DNA of 64,000 bases. It comes from JBLWXV01 sp048267245. Its GTDB lineage: Bacteria; Bdellovibrionota; Bacteriovoracia; Bacteriovoracales; Bacteriovoracaceae. This document shows positions 16,972-24,366 of the stretch, piece by piece. Below the pieces are notes generated by a model that ran no database searches, was not told the origin of the DNA, and saw only the letters and a list, made by a program, of their open reading frames with translations. A program made the position numbers and the translations under genes. The stretch lies in NCBI GenBank assembly GCA_048267245.1, contig JBLWXV010000002.1:930001-994000 (forward strand), given 5' to 3'. Positions within the stretch are counted from its first letter, which is position 1. Every line of letters starts with the position of its first letter.

Positions 16972-17002
16972 AAAAAAGCCTCCGAAGTCGGAGGCTTTTT
17001 TT
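16972..17002 (-). terminator. Strong bidirectional rho-independent terminator after tRNA-Ala
   Basis: GCCTCCGA and TCGGAGGC form a perfect 8-bp GC-rich stem around AG, flanked by A6 on one side and T7 on the other. It sits nine bases after the tRNA 3' end in its direction of transcription, and it can equally end transcription from the left. Confidence 0.9.
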
Positions 17003-17011
17003 ATAGAAATT

Positions 17012-17087
17012 TGGTGGACCCTAGCGGGATCGAACCGCTGACCTCTACGCTGCCAGCGTAGCGCTCTCCCAGCTGAGCTAAGAGCCC
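17012..17087 (-). tRNA. tRNA-Ala (anticodon GGC)
   Basis: A 76-base cloverleaf on the minus strand. The acceptor GGGCTCT pairs with AGGGTCC. The D arm is AGCTCAGCTGGGAGAGC, the anticodon arm CTACG-CTGGCAG-CGTAG reads GGC, and the T arm AGCGGTTCGATCCCGCT carries the TTCGA loop. The 3' end ACCA is encoded. It reads GCC and GCU alanine codons and stands alone, ended by the adjacent terminator. Confidence 0.96.
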
Positions 17088-17180
17088 GTATTCGGTGTTG
17101 AATTTGGAGCTTTAAGATAGGAAAAAAGCGATGAGATGACAAGCAAATAGTGAATTACAATGAATTTGCCTTGTGTCAAT

Positions 17181-18941
17181 TCAGCGGGCTATCACCAAGT
17201 GAACGGGAAGGCTTGCTCGGGAGCGGATATCAAGACCGCTTGAATTGAGCAGAGTGCCCTGGGAATTGAGGCGACGGATGAGGGCGTTCTCCTCATCACT
17301 GTCTCTGGGGGGGCTTCTTCTGAGGGTTTGCGCCCGAATGTAGACGCTCTCAATATCGTAGCAGCCTGCATCGGCGGCGTAGTAGGGTTGCAAGCGGCAA
17401 TTGCCTTCATTTCGGGCGGCCCTGAAGATTTTGAACTTTAACTTGAGCCCCTTCTTTTCATCGTATTTTTTAAAGTAGTAATTCGCAATAACATCCCCAG
17501 ACTTAAAGCGGATGCTTGGGTTGCCAAAAATAGTGCGGGCGCTGCGATTAAAGTCGCTCTTAATATTGTAATACCAATTCTTTGGCCCCCACTCGGAGTG
17601 GCGATAGATGATGCTCTTAAAGAGCGTCGTGATATGACCCCAATTATAAGCGTGGCCAAAGGCGCAGTGATCACCTTTTGGTAGTACGAGTGTGTGAATA
17701 TTGGGAGGAAGAGAGTTTCTATGCCTTCCAAGAAGCTGGCCTAGATTGTCACTATATTTCACGATGTGATCGTCTTTAGCGTGAATTATATAAGTTGGAA
17801 TCGTGAGGCGACGCACGTGATTTGAGACATCGTTTGCTTCGTAGAGATCGCGCTCCATCTGATAGTCTCTTCTACCATAGCGATTGGCGTAGAAGCGTTG
17901 GTAAGATTCTGAATTTAATTTCTCCATCACGCTCTCTAGAGCACTTCTTTTATAGCGCGAGAGATTGTCTTCACCAAAAATTCTATAAATTAAGGGGACG
18001 TCATAGCGAAGATCGTCCAAGATGCGGCGTAGGTAGCTCGTGCCCATAATCCCTGCGAGCGTCGAGCTAAACATATTATTAAAACTCTTTTTAAGATTAA
18101 CTACCGCGCAGTGAGCAGTGAGAGATCTGGGATAAAAGCGCGAACTCACACCAAGCCCAAAGCTCTTGGCTTCTTGTAGGGATTGCTCGATTAAGAGGAC
18201 GCCATTGGCGCCAAGACTATTTCCCACCAGGTGAACTTCGCTAATGAGTCTTGAGTACTTTGAATTTTCTAGCTCGTAGAGGACTTCGGCCAATTGGGCG
18301 CTCTCAATCAATCCTCCAAAGGAGATGCTCTTATTATTTCTGATAAAATCCTTTGAAGTCGTTGACTCCAAGTAGAGTGCATTAAAAGGCGCTTCGGTAG
18401 CATATTGCAGTAGGAGATTATTGGGCGAGCCTTCAAAAGTGCTATCGGCGTAGATACCACCTTTGATAATGACGAGGGGGGAGGCGGAGGAGAGTTTATT
18501 GTAGACAAAGATGCCTTTAAGAATTGATCCGTCTCGAAGGTGAAAGGTGAGTATTGAGTGCTCGCGATCATTGGTCATGGGGTAGCGGTTTCTAATATAG
18601 CGAAGAAGTGGGTGAGAGAAGCCTCTAATCTGTAGATGAGATTCACAGCGATTAAAGAAATCTTGTAAGCTCTTGTCTTGATGGACCGTTTTTGCAAGTT
18701 GCTCGCGAGAACAATTTCTCGGAAAGAGGGCGTGGTTCTTTCCATCTTCGTAGCGACTGGCCTTGATTACGTAATTGCTCTTATTGAGACTCTTGCTCGT
18801 GATGTGCCCATGGGTGGGAGTGGGCCAGAAAAGCAGGTAGAGAAGTAAGAGTATTATCACTGAGATAAGCACAGCGTGAAGGCGCCACGGAACGCGCTTA
18901 CTCGTCAAATTGTGATGGTTATTTCTGGGCACAATGGACAT
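17181..18941 (-). CDS. Large membrane-anchored alpha/beta-hydrolase-like protein
   Basis: A 586-residue protein I cannot place in a named family. A basic N-terminus is followed by one hydrophobic segment (residues about 24-42), so it is probably anchored in the inner membrane with the rest in the periplasm. A serine-hydrolase triad is visible in order: Ser in VGNSLGAN near 240, Asp in HAKDDHIV near 389 and His in PKGDHCAF near 424. About 150 residues precede the hydrolase core and about 150 follow it. AAGGA lies seven bases before the ATG. It is a single gene between tRNA-Ala and the metal-efflux operon. Substrate is unknown. Confidence 0.8.
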   Translation of the reverse strand: MSIVPRNNHHNLTSKRVPWRLHAVLISVIILLLLYLLFWPTPTHGHITSKSLNKSNYVIKASRYEDGKNHALFPRNCSREQLAKTVHQDKSLQDFFNRCESHLQIRGFSHPLLRYIRNRYPMTNDREHSILTFHLRDGSILKGIFVYNKLSSASPLVIIKGGIYADSTFEGSPNNLLLQYATEAPFNALYLESTTSKDFIRNNKSISFGGLIESAQLAEVLYELENSKYSRLISEVHLVGNSLGANGVLLIEQSLQEAKSFGLGVSSRFYPRSLTAHCAVVNLKKSFNNMFSSTLAGIMGTSYLRRILDDLRYDVPLIYRIFGEDNLSRYKRSALESVMEKLNSESYQRFYANRYGRRDYQMERDLYEANDVSNHVRRLTIPTYIIHAKDDHIVKYSDNLGQLLGRHRNSLPPNIHTLVLPKGDHCAFGHAYNWGHITTLFKSIIYRHSEWGPKNWYYNIKSDFNRSARTIFGNPSIRFKSGDVIANYYFKKYDEKKGLKLKFKIFRAARNEGNCRLQPYYAADAGCYDIESVYIRAQTLRRSPPRDSDEENALIRRLNSQGTLLNSSGLDIRSRASLPVHLVIAR

Positions 18942-19002
18942 AGAACATTCCTTTGTTTGGCATTGTGTTTAACCACTCATGATGCTAACTTAGCTAGTAA
19001 CT

Positions 19003-19359
19003 ATGATCTACTCGTTGATGAGGGGACTAACTCTCGTTCTACTTTTATTAGGCCAGATACTTCTTAGCGAAGTTCAAGGCATTCTAGAGATGCAGCACGA
19101 CCATCATGTGCTTCAGAGCAAAGTCGTTTCAGCGTCATCTTCGCACTCACATAATGAATCAAGTGAATCCCAAGAAACCACTCATCATGGTCAAGATTGT
19201 GCCCTTCACTGTATCTGCCACCACGTACTAGTTTGCGAAGTGAAAACCTTTGCTAATCTATTATTTCAAGACTTCTCATCTGGGCGCTTTGTCTCGCGCT
19301 CACGCTTCTATCTAGATCCTACGCTAGATCCTTGGTTGCGCCCTCCGCTTAGTGCCTAG
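19003..19359 (+). CDS. Small secreted His/Cys-rich protein heading the metal-efflux operon
   Basis: 118 residues with an N-terminal hydrophobic signal (LTLVLLLLGQILLSEVQG). The mature part has His-rich patches (HDHH, SHSH, THHGQDC) and a compact CALHCICHH cluster, all good metal ligands, and a Pro-rich end (WLRPPLSA). Small proteins of this style (CopL/DUF2946-like) often head metal-resistance operons; I see resemblance only. No clear ribosome site supports the first ATG; an ATG five codons later is equally possible. The efflux outer-membrane gene begins about 40 bp downstream. Confidence 0.7.
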   Translation: MIYSLMRGLTLVLLLLGQILLSEVQGILEMQHDHHVLQSKVVSASSSHSHNESSESQETTHHGQDCALHCICHHVLVCEVKTFANLLFQDFSSGRFVSRSRFYLDPTLDPWLRPPLSA

Positions 19360-19400
19360 CACTTTATTTTCTTAATTCTATTTATTTTCTAGGAGAAATT

Positions 19401-20612
19401 ATGAAGATCACCAATAAGGTGGTTTGTGCGACAGTATTTTTCGCACTAAGTTTTACACCTGTTTGTGGAAGAACTCTCAATTCACTGGGAGAATTGAGTG
19501 AGCATCTAAAGCTTCGCGGGGCAACCCAGAAGCGAATGGAGCGCATAGAGTTTGATCAATCCGACTCTGGAGAGTGGAAGAATCCAACCATTGAGTTGGG
19601 ACATCAGTCTAAAGCACCCAAAGTAGAGCCTCAAAGTGAGTTTTCAATAGGACTTGGTCAACCAATTGAGCTTGGTTCAAAGATGAGGACGCGCCATGAA
19701 ATGCGCCAGGCCCAAAGTGCTGGGCTAAAGCTTGAAACTCGCTCTCTTTTGCAGGAGCAAGTCTATCAAGTGATTTATCATGCCCAGGCAATTAAGCAAA
19801 AAGAGCAACTCGATCACACCTATGAAGAGGCGATAAGTTCCTTTCAATTGATCGTCAGGAGACTCAACAAGCTTCCGTCGCTGTCATTTGAAAAAATGAT
19901 TGAAAAGGAAGCGCTGGAATTTGCCATTGAAGATTACAAATTAAAACACTTTGAATTGGAAGCGCAGCTTAGTGAGCACCGGGCCAAATTGCTCAATCTC
20001 CTAGGTGAGGGGCAAAGAATTTCAGATGATCTGGGCCTAGAGCTCAATCAAATGGCAAGTGAGAGGATTAACTCTCATGCGGACGTAACTCAGTCTCTGA
20101 CATTTAAGGCGTTGGAGGCGAGTCTTGAGCTTCAGCGAGCAAGTTTAAATCTCGAGCGAGCTAATGCTTGGCCTGATATGGAAATCGGCGCAAATGTCGC
20201 GTTTCTTAAAGAAGCGGGCCAGAGTGATCAGCGCTTTGGTGTGAGCGTCTCTTTCGAGCTTCCAGTTTGGAATAGGAATGCCAGGCAGATTGGAGCTGCA
20301 CGCAGTGAGCTTGGGTATCTTGAAAAGAATAGAGAACTCGTCCATTCAAAATTACAGATCGATCTCAAGCTCGCCGTTGATCGCTTAAATTCCCTCAAGA
20401 AAGTTCTGGCACAGTCCGGGCGAGGAAAGAGTATCGAGGCCAAGCATCGCAAAGCAGAGAAACTCTTTGAGAAGGGAGTCGTCTCCACGGGTCTCATTAT
20501 TGAATTACACCGCCAACTCATAGAACTCACGAGTTCACAGTCACAGGCCCAACTAGAGTACATAGAGGTGCTGTGGAGAGTGTTGAGTTTAAGCGGCACT
20601 ATAGAAATTTAG
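19401..20612 (+). CDS. czcC: CzcC-like TolC-family outer-membrane efflux protein
   Basis: 403 residues with a signal peptide (KVVCATVFFALSFTPVCG) and the two-fold helical pattern of the OEP/TolC family: long coiled-coil helices at about 90-200 and 270-390, and WPDMEIGANVAFL and FGVSVSFELPVWNRNARQI as the strand regions. It would form the trimeric outer-membrane and periplasmic tunnel of a tripartite metal pump. AGGAG precedes the ATG. Ten bases separate it from the short adaptor gene and the pump gene follows, so the order outer-membrane protein, adaptor, pump is that of czcCBA. Confidence 0.88.
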   Translation: MKITNKVVCATVFFALSFTPVCGRTLNSLGELSEHLKLRGATQKRMERIEFDQSDSGEWKNPTIELGHQSKAPKVEPQSEFSIGLGQPIELGSKMRTRHEMRQAQSAGLKLETRSLLQEQVYQVIYHAQAIKQKEQLDHTYEEAISSFQLIVRRLNKLPSLSFEKMIEKEALEFAIEDYKLKHFELEAQLSEHRAKLLNLLGEGQRISDDLGLELNQMASERINSHADVTQSLTFKALEASLELQRASLNLERANAWPDMEIGANVAFLKEAGQSDQRFGVSVSFELPVWNRNARQIGAARSELGYLEKNRELVHSKLQIDLKLAVDRLNSLKKVLAQSGRGKSIEAKHRKAEKLFEKGVVSTGLIIELHRQLIELTSSQSQAQLEYIEVLWRVLSLSGTIEI

Positions 20613-20622
20613 AGAGGATATT

Positions 20623-21201
20623 ATGAAAGTTATATTACTTATAATTGCGATATTTTTTTCAAGAACACTTCTTAGTAGTGATTCTCACGAACATGAAAAG
20701 GGTGAGCTTCACCAATCTCATGATGAGCGAATAGAGGATAAGCATGAGCATGATGATCATGGCGACCATAATGAGCACGACGAGCACGACGAGCACGCAG
20801 ATCACGATGATCATCATGGTGAACACGATGAACACGCTCACGAAGAAACAAAAGCCGTAGGCCCTGGGAAGGCGATTGAAGAAAATGACACTGAGAAGGG
20901 GATCAGGCTATCTGAGAGTGCACTTAAAAATCTCAAACTAGAGCTAATGCCTCTTAAGGCAGGACTTCAGTCGGTGAATAAGAAAGTCATCGTTATGCAA
21001 AAGGACGAAGCGCATATTTATCGCTACCGCGACGGCTTTTTTAAACTTATTAAAGTCAGTGTGAAAGAAGTGGGCGCGCAACTCAAAATTCGCCCTCTTA
21101 GTCACGTTAATGGAGATCAATATGTAGCCGCTGGCGCCGATCTTATTCGCATTAGTGACGTTTATGCCAACGATGATGCTAGTTACGGGCATTCACACTA
21201 A
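20623..21201 (+). CDS. Reduced His-rich CzcB-like adaptor stub
   Basis: 192 residues: a signal peptide, then a 55-residue stretch of alternating His, Asp and Glu (about 22-76), then a CzcB-like part. GIRLSESALKNLKLEL matches the opening of CzcB adaptors, and DGFFKLIKVSVKEVG plus GDQYVAAGADLIRISD and the closing GHSH match the membrane-proximal domain. The lipoyl, helical-hairpin and beta-barrel domains normally between them (some 200 residues) are absent. It has a normal ribosome site (AGAGG) and tight spacing to both neighbours, so it is probably a real short gene and not a decayed one. It likely binds metal in the periplasm. Confidence 0.78.
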   Translation: MKVILLIIAIFFSRTLLSSDSHEHEKGELHQSHDERIEDKHEHDDHGDHNEHDEHDEHADHDDHHGEHDEHAHEETKAVGPGKAIEENDTEKGIRLSESALKNLKLELMPLKAGLQSVNKKVIVMQKDEAHIYRYRDGFFKLIKVSVKEVGAQLKIRPLSHVNGDQYVAAGADLIRISDVYANDDASYGHSH

Positions 21202-21210
21202 GGGACATCT

Positions 21211-24200
21211 ATGATTAATCAACTTATTACATTTTCAGTAAAGAATCGCTTCTTTATTTTCCTTTTGTGCGGCTTGATGGTTGGCTGGGGTATAAAGAGT
21301 TTTAATGAACTTCCAATTGATGCAGTTCCTGATATCACAAATACTCAGGTGCAAATCAATACGCCAACAAGCGGTCTAATTCCCGAAGAAGTTGAGCGCA
21401 TGGTGACTTATCCCATTGAGTCTGTGATGAATGGGATTCCTGGAGTCGAGAGTGTTCGTTCAATTTCTCGCTACGGGATTTCTCAAGTCACAGTGATCTT
21501 TGAGGAGGGGATGGATATCTACCGGGCGAGACAACTGACAAGTGAGCGCCTACAGAATTTAGAAATTACGGGGGGCTTTACTCCTGAGATGGGACCTATA
21601 AGCACCGGATTAGGAGAGGTTTTTCACTACCAGATTGAAGCTAAGTCTATTGCCAGTGACTCTCGGGAGCGGCTGCTTCAACTGATGGAGCTTCGCTCAC
21701 TGCAGGAGTGGTTTATTAAACCACGTCTTTTGGCGCTTAAAGGTGTTACCGAGGTCAACACGATCGGTGGACATTTAAAGCAATTCTTTATTCAGCCTGA
21801 TATTTCAAAAATGTCGAGTTATGGCATTCACTTTGACGACATTGAAGCGGCTATTGCTTCAACTAATAAGAATGTCGGTGGAGGTTATGTTGAACAGACT
21901 GGGGAGCAATTACTGGTTAGAGGCAGTGGTCTTTTAAAGAATATGCAAGAACTTGAGAACGTGGTCGTTAAGCGTCTCTCTACCCTTGAAGTCATTCGCA
22001 TTAAAGACATTGCAAAGGTCAATCTCGATCAAGAAATGAGAACTGGTGCGGCAACTGTTGATGGAGAAGAAGCGGTGCTTGGAACTGCGTTTATGCTCCT
22101 TGGTGAAAATAGTCGAACGGTCTCACAGGTAATTGGCGAAGAGATAGAAGAGATTAGTCGCGATCTTCCTGAGTGGGCAAAAATTCGTGTGCTCTATGAT
22201 CGCTCTGATATGGTGAACGCTACTTTGGGCACAGTGGAACACAATCTTATTATGGGGGCGGGGCTGGTGATTCTCTTCCTACTGCTCTTAGTTGGCAATT
22301 ACCGCGCGGCCCTCATTACCGCACTTACTATTCCCATCTCTCTTCTCATGACTTTTATGCTCATGAAGTGGAGGGGCGTTTCGGGCAATCTTATGAGTCT
22401 AGGAGCACTAGACTTTGGGATTATTGTCGATGGCACTGTGATCGTCGTTGAAAATTGTGTGCACCGCCTTGAACTCAAGGGCAAGGAATTAGGGCGCGCC
22501 CTGACTAGAAAAGAAGTGGCCTCTCTTGTGACGGAGTCTGCTATTGAAATTCGCAAGGCCGCGGGCTTTGGCGAATTAATTGTGATTGTGGTTTTTATTC
22601 CTCTCTTTGCTCTTTCAGGAGTTGAAGGAAAGATGTTCGTTCCCATGGCAACTACTTTTGTCATGGCACTTGGAAGTGCCCTCCTTCTATCCTTTACCCT
22701 CGTTCCAGCTCTAGCGGCCACGGTCCTAAGTGGTAAGACTACGGATCAAAGACCATGGCCGATGAGAGTGAGTGAAAAACTCTTTAGTCCAGTTCTCGAT
22801 CTTGCTCTAAAAGTTAAGAAATTAGTTTTTGGTTTTGGAGTTACCGCCATTGTTCTTGGGGTAATTCTATTTTCACGAATGGGTTCCGAATTTATTCCTC
22901 AACTTGATGAAGGGGACTTCGCCATTCAATTCATTCGGCCACCCAATATTTCGCTCTCAACTTCTCTTGAGTTGCAGCGAATGTCTGAGAGAAGTATCCG
23001 AGAGTTTCCTCAAGTTAAAGCAGTGTTCGCTCGCACCGGTGCGGCCGAGGTTGCGACTGATCCGATGGGCGTGAATATTTCTGACTCCTACATCATGTTA
23101 AGGCCAAAGGGAGAGTGGCCAAACACCGGACCTCAATCAAAGAGCGAACTTATGGAGGATATTCGCCAGAAACTAGACTCTGGTGTTCCCGCCCAGGTGC
23201 TGATGTTTTCTCAACCGGTAGAACTTCGATTTAATGAATTGCTCGAAGGGACGAGATCAAAGGTCTCTGCTAAGATCTATGGGCCAGACCTAGATGTCTT
23301 AACTGATAAAGCGCAAGAACTTGCAGGCATCATTTCACGCGTCCCTGGAGCTGGAGAGGTTGAAAGCGAGTCCAAGGGCAAATCTCCAATTCTTGAATAC
23401 CGCCCAAAGATTGAAGTCCTCGCTAAATTAGGGCTTAACCCACTTCCAGTTCTCGAAGCAATAGAGACTGCCTTTGCTGGCAAGCAGGTGGGGGTAATCT
23501 TTGAAAATGTGAAGCAATTTCCAATCATCACAAAGCTTTCAAATGCGGATAGAGAGGACCTTGGAGTGATGAGAAATCTTCCCATTGGTATTGATGAGAA
23601 CTATACCGTTCCCATCCAAGATTTGGCCGAACTTGACTACCAAGAGACTTTCACCTCAATCTCAAGAGAGAACACTAACCGCAGGGTGGCGGTCCTGATT
23701 AATCCGTCCACTCGAGATGTTGAGACATTTGTTCATCGATCGCAGGAACTGGTGGAAAAGGAACTCGATTTACCTGAGGGTTACTATATTGAGTGGGGTG
23801 GAACTTTTAAAAACTTACAAAGTGCCAAGAAACGTCTGGGCGTTCTTGTTCCGTTGGCCGTCATTGTAATTCTCGCCATGCTCTACGGAGCTTTTAGAAG
23901 CTTTGCTCAAGTGGGGCTCATCTTCTTATGTGCTCCCATGGCGCTCATTGGTGGTGTGCTTGCTCTTAATCTCCTCTCCATGCCTTTTAGCATCTCTGCC
24001 GGTGTTGGTTTTATTGCCCTGATTGGAATAAGTATTCTCAACGGGGTAGTGCTGGTGACTTACTTTAATAAGTTATCGCTAGAGGGGGTAGATCCAGACG
24101 AAGTCGTTAAGCGCGGAGCACTCTCAAGGCTAAGACCTGTCATGATGACAGCACTGACGGATATTTTTGGATTTCTGCCTATGATGTTCTCAAGTGGCTT

Positions 24201-24333
24201 AGGAGCAGAAGTTCAGCGTCCACTGGCGACTGTGGTTGTGGGGGGGATTATCTCTGCGACACTACTTACTTTGATTGTTCTTCCGGCACTCTATCGACTC
24301 TTCTATGAGTATATGAGACCTAGACAAGCTTAA
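21211..24333 (+). CDS. czcA: CzcA-type heavy-metal RND efflux pump
   Basis: 1040 residues, full length for the HME-RND family, with TM1 near residues 12-30, two large periplasmic loops and two six-helix TM bundles. The TM4 motif LGALDFGIIVDGTVIVVEN near 400-418 holds the conserved Asp and Glu of the divalent-metal subfamily (Co/Zn/Cd and Ni types); monovalent Cu/Ag pumps differ here. It would export metal from periplasm or cytoplasm using proton motive force. It is the last gene of the operon starting at 19003, and a terminator hairpin follows at once. Exact metal cannot be read from sequence. Confidence 0.93.
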   Translation: MINQLITFSVKNRFFIFLLCGLMVGWGIKSFNELPIDAVPDITNTQVQINTPTSGLIPEEVERMVTYPIESVMNGIPGVESVRSISRYGISQVTVIFEEGMDIYRARQLTSERLQNLEITGGFTPEMGPISTGLGEVFHYQIEAKSIASDSRERLLQLMELRSLQEWFIKPRLLALKGVTEVNTIGGHLKQFFIQPDISKMSSYGIHFDDIEAAIASTNKNVGGGYVEQTGEQLLVRGSGLLKNMQELENVVVKRLSTLEVIRIKDIAKVNLDQEMRTGAATVDGEEAVLGTAFMLLGENSRTVSQVIGEEIEEISRDLPEWAKIRVLYDRSDMVNATLGTVEHNLIMGAGLVILFLLLLVGNYRAALITALTIPISLLMTFMLMKWRGVSGNLMSLGALDFGIIVDGTVIVVENCVHRLELKGKELGRALTRKEVASLVTESAIEIRKAAGFGELIVIVVFIPLFALSGVEGKMFVPMATTFVMALGSALLLSFTLVPALAATVLSGKTTDQRPWPMRVSEKLFSPVLDLALKVKKLVFGFGVTAIVLGVILFSRMGSEFIPQLDEGDFAIQFIRPPNISLSTSLELQRMSERSIREFPQVKAVFARTGAAEVATDPMGVNISDSYIMLRPKGEWPNTGPQSKSELMEDIRQKLDSGVPAQVLMFSQPVELRFNELLEGTRSKVSAKIYGPDLDVLTDKAQELAGIISRVPGAGEVESESKGKSPILEYRPKIEVLAKLGLNPLPVLEAIETAFAGKQVGVIFENVKQFPIITKLSNADREDLGVMRNLPIGIDENYTVPIQDLAELDYQETFTSISRENTNRRVAVLINPSTRDVETFVHRSQELVEKELDLPEGYYIEWGGTFKNLQSAKKRLGVLVPLAVIVILAMLYGAFRSFAQVGLIFLCAPMALIGGVLALNLLSMPFSISAGVGFIALIGISILNGVVLVTYFNKLSLEGVDPDEVVKRGALSRLRPVMMTALTDIFGFLPMMFSSGLGAEVQRPLATVVVGGIISATLLTLIVLPALYRLFYEYMRPRQA

Positions 24334-24362
24334 AAAAATGGTCCCACATCTGTGGGACCTTG
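24333..24362. terminator. Bidirectional terminator between czcA and the 761-aa gene
   Basis: GGTCCCACA and TGTGGGACC (24340-24359) form a perfect 9-bp stem around TC. A7 lies on the left and TTGTTATTT on the right, so the stronger U-run serves the minus-strand gene ending at 24367, with a weaker one for czcA. Confidence 0.82.
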
Positions 24363-24366
24363 TTAT

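Noticed and set aside
16957..17142. A short minus-strand frame covering tRNA-Ala
   Set aside because: It runs straight through the tRNA and its terminator, so it is a chance frame.
20683..20850. Apparent repeat array of CATGAN/GACCAN units
   Set aside because: It is codon repetition from the His/Asp/Glu tract of the adaptor-like protein, not a CRISPR or DNA repeat element; spacing is irregular.
22299..22721. 140-codon minus-strand frame inside czcA
   Set aside because: It is antisense to conserved RND motifs in a full-length pump gene.
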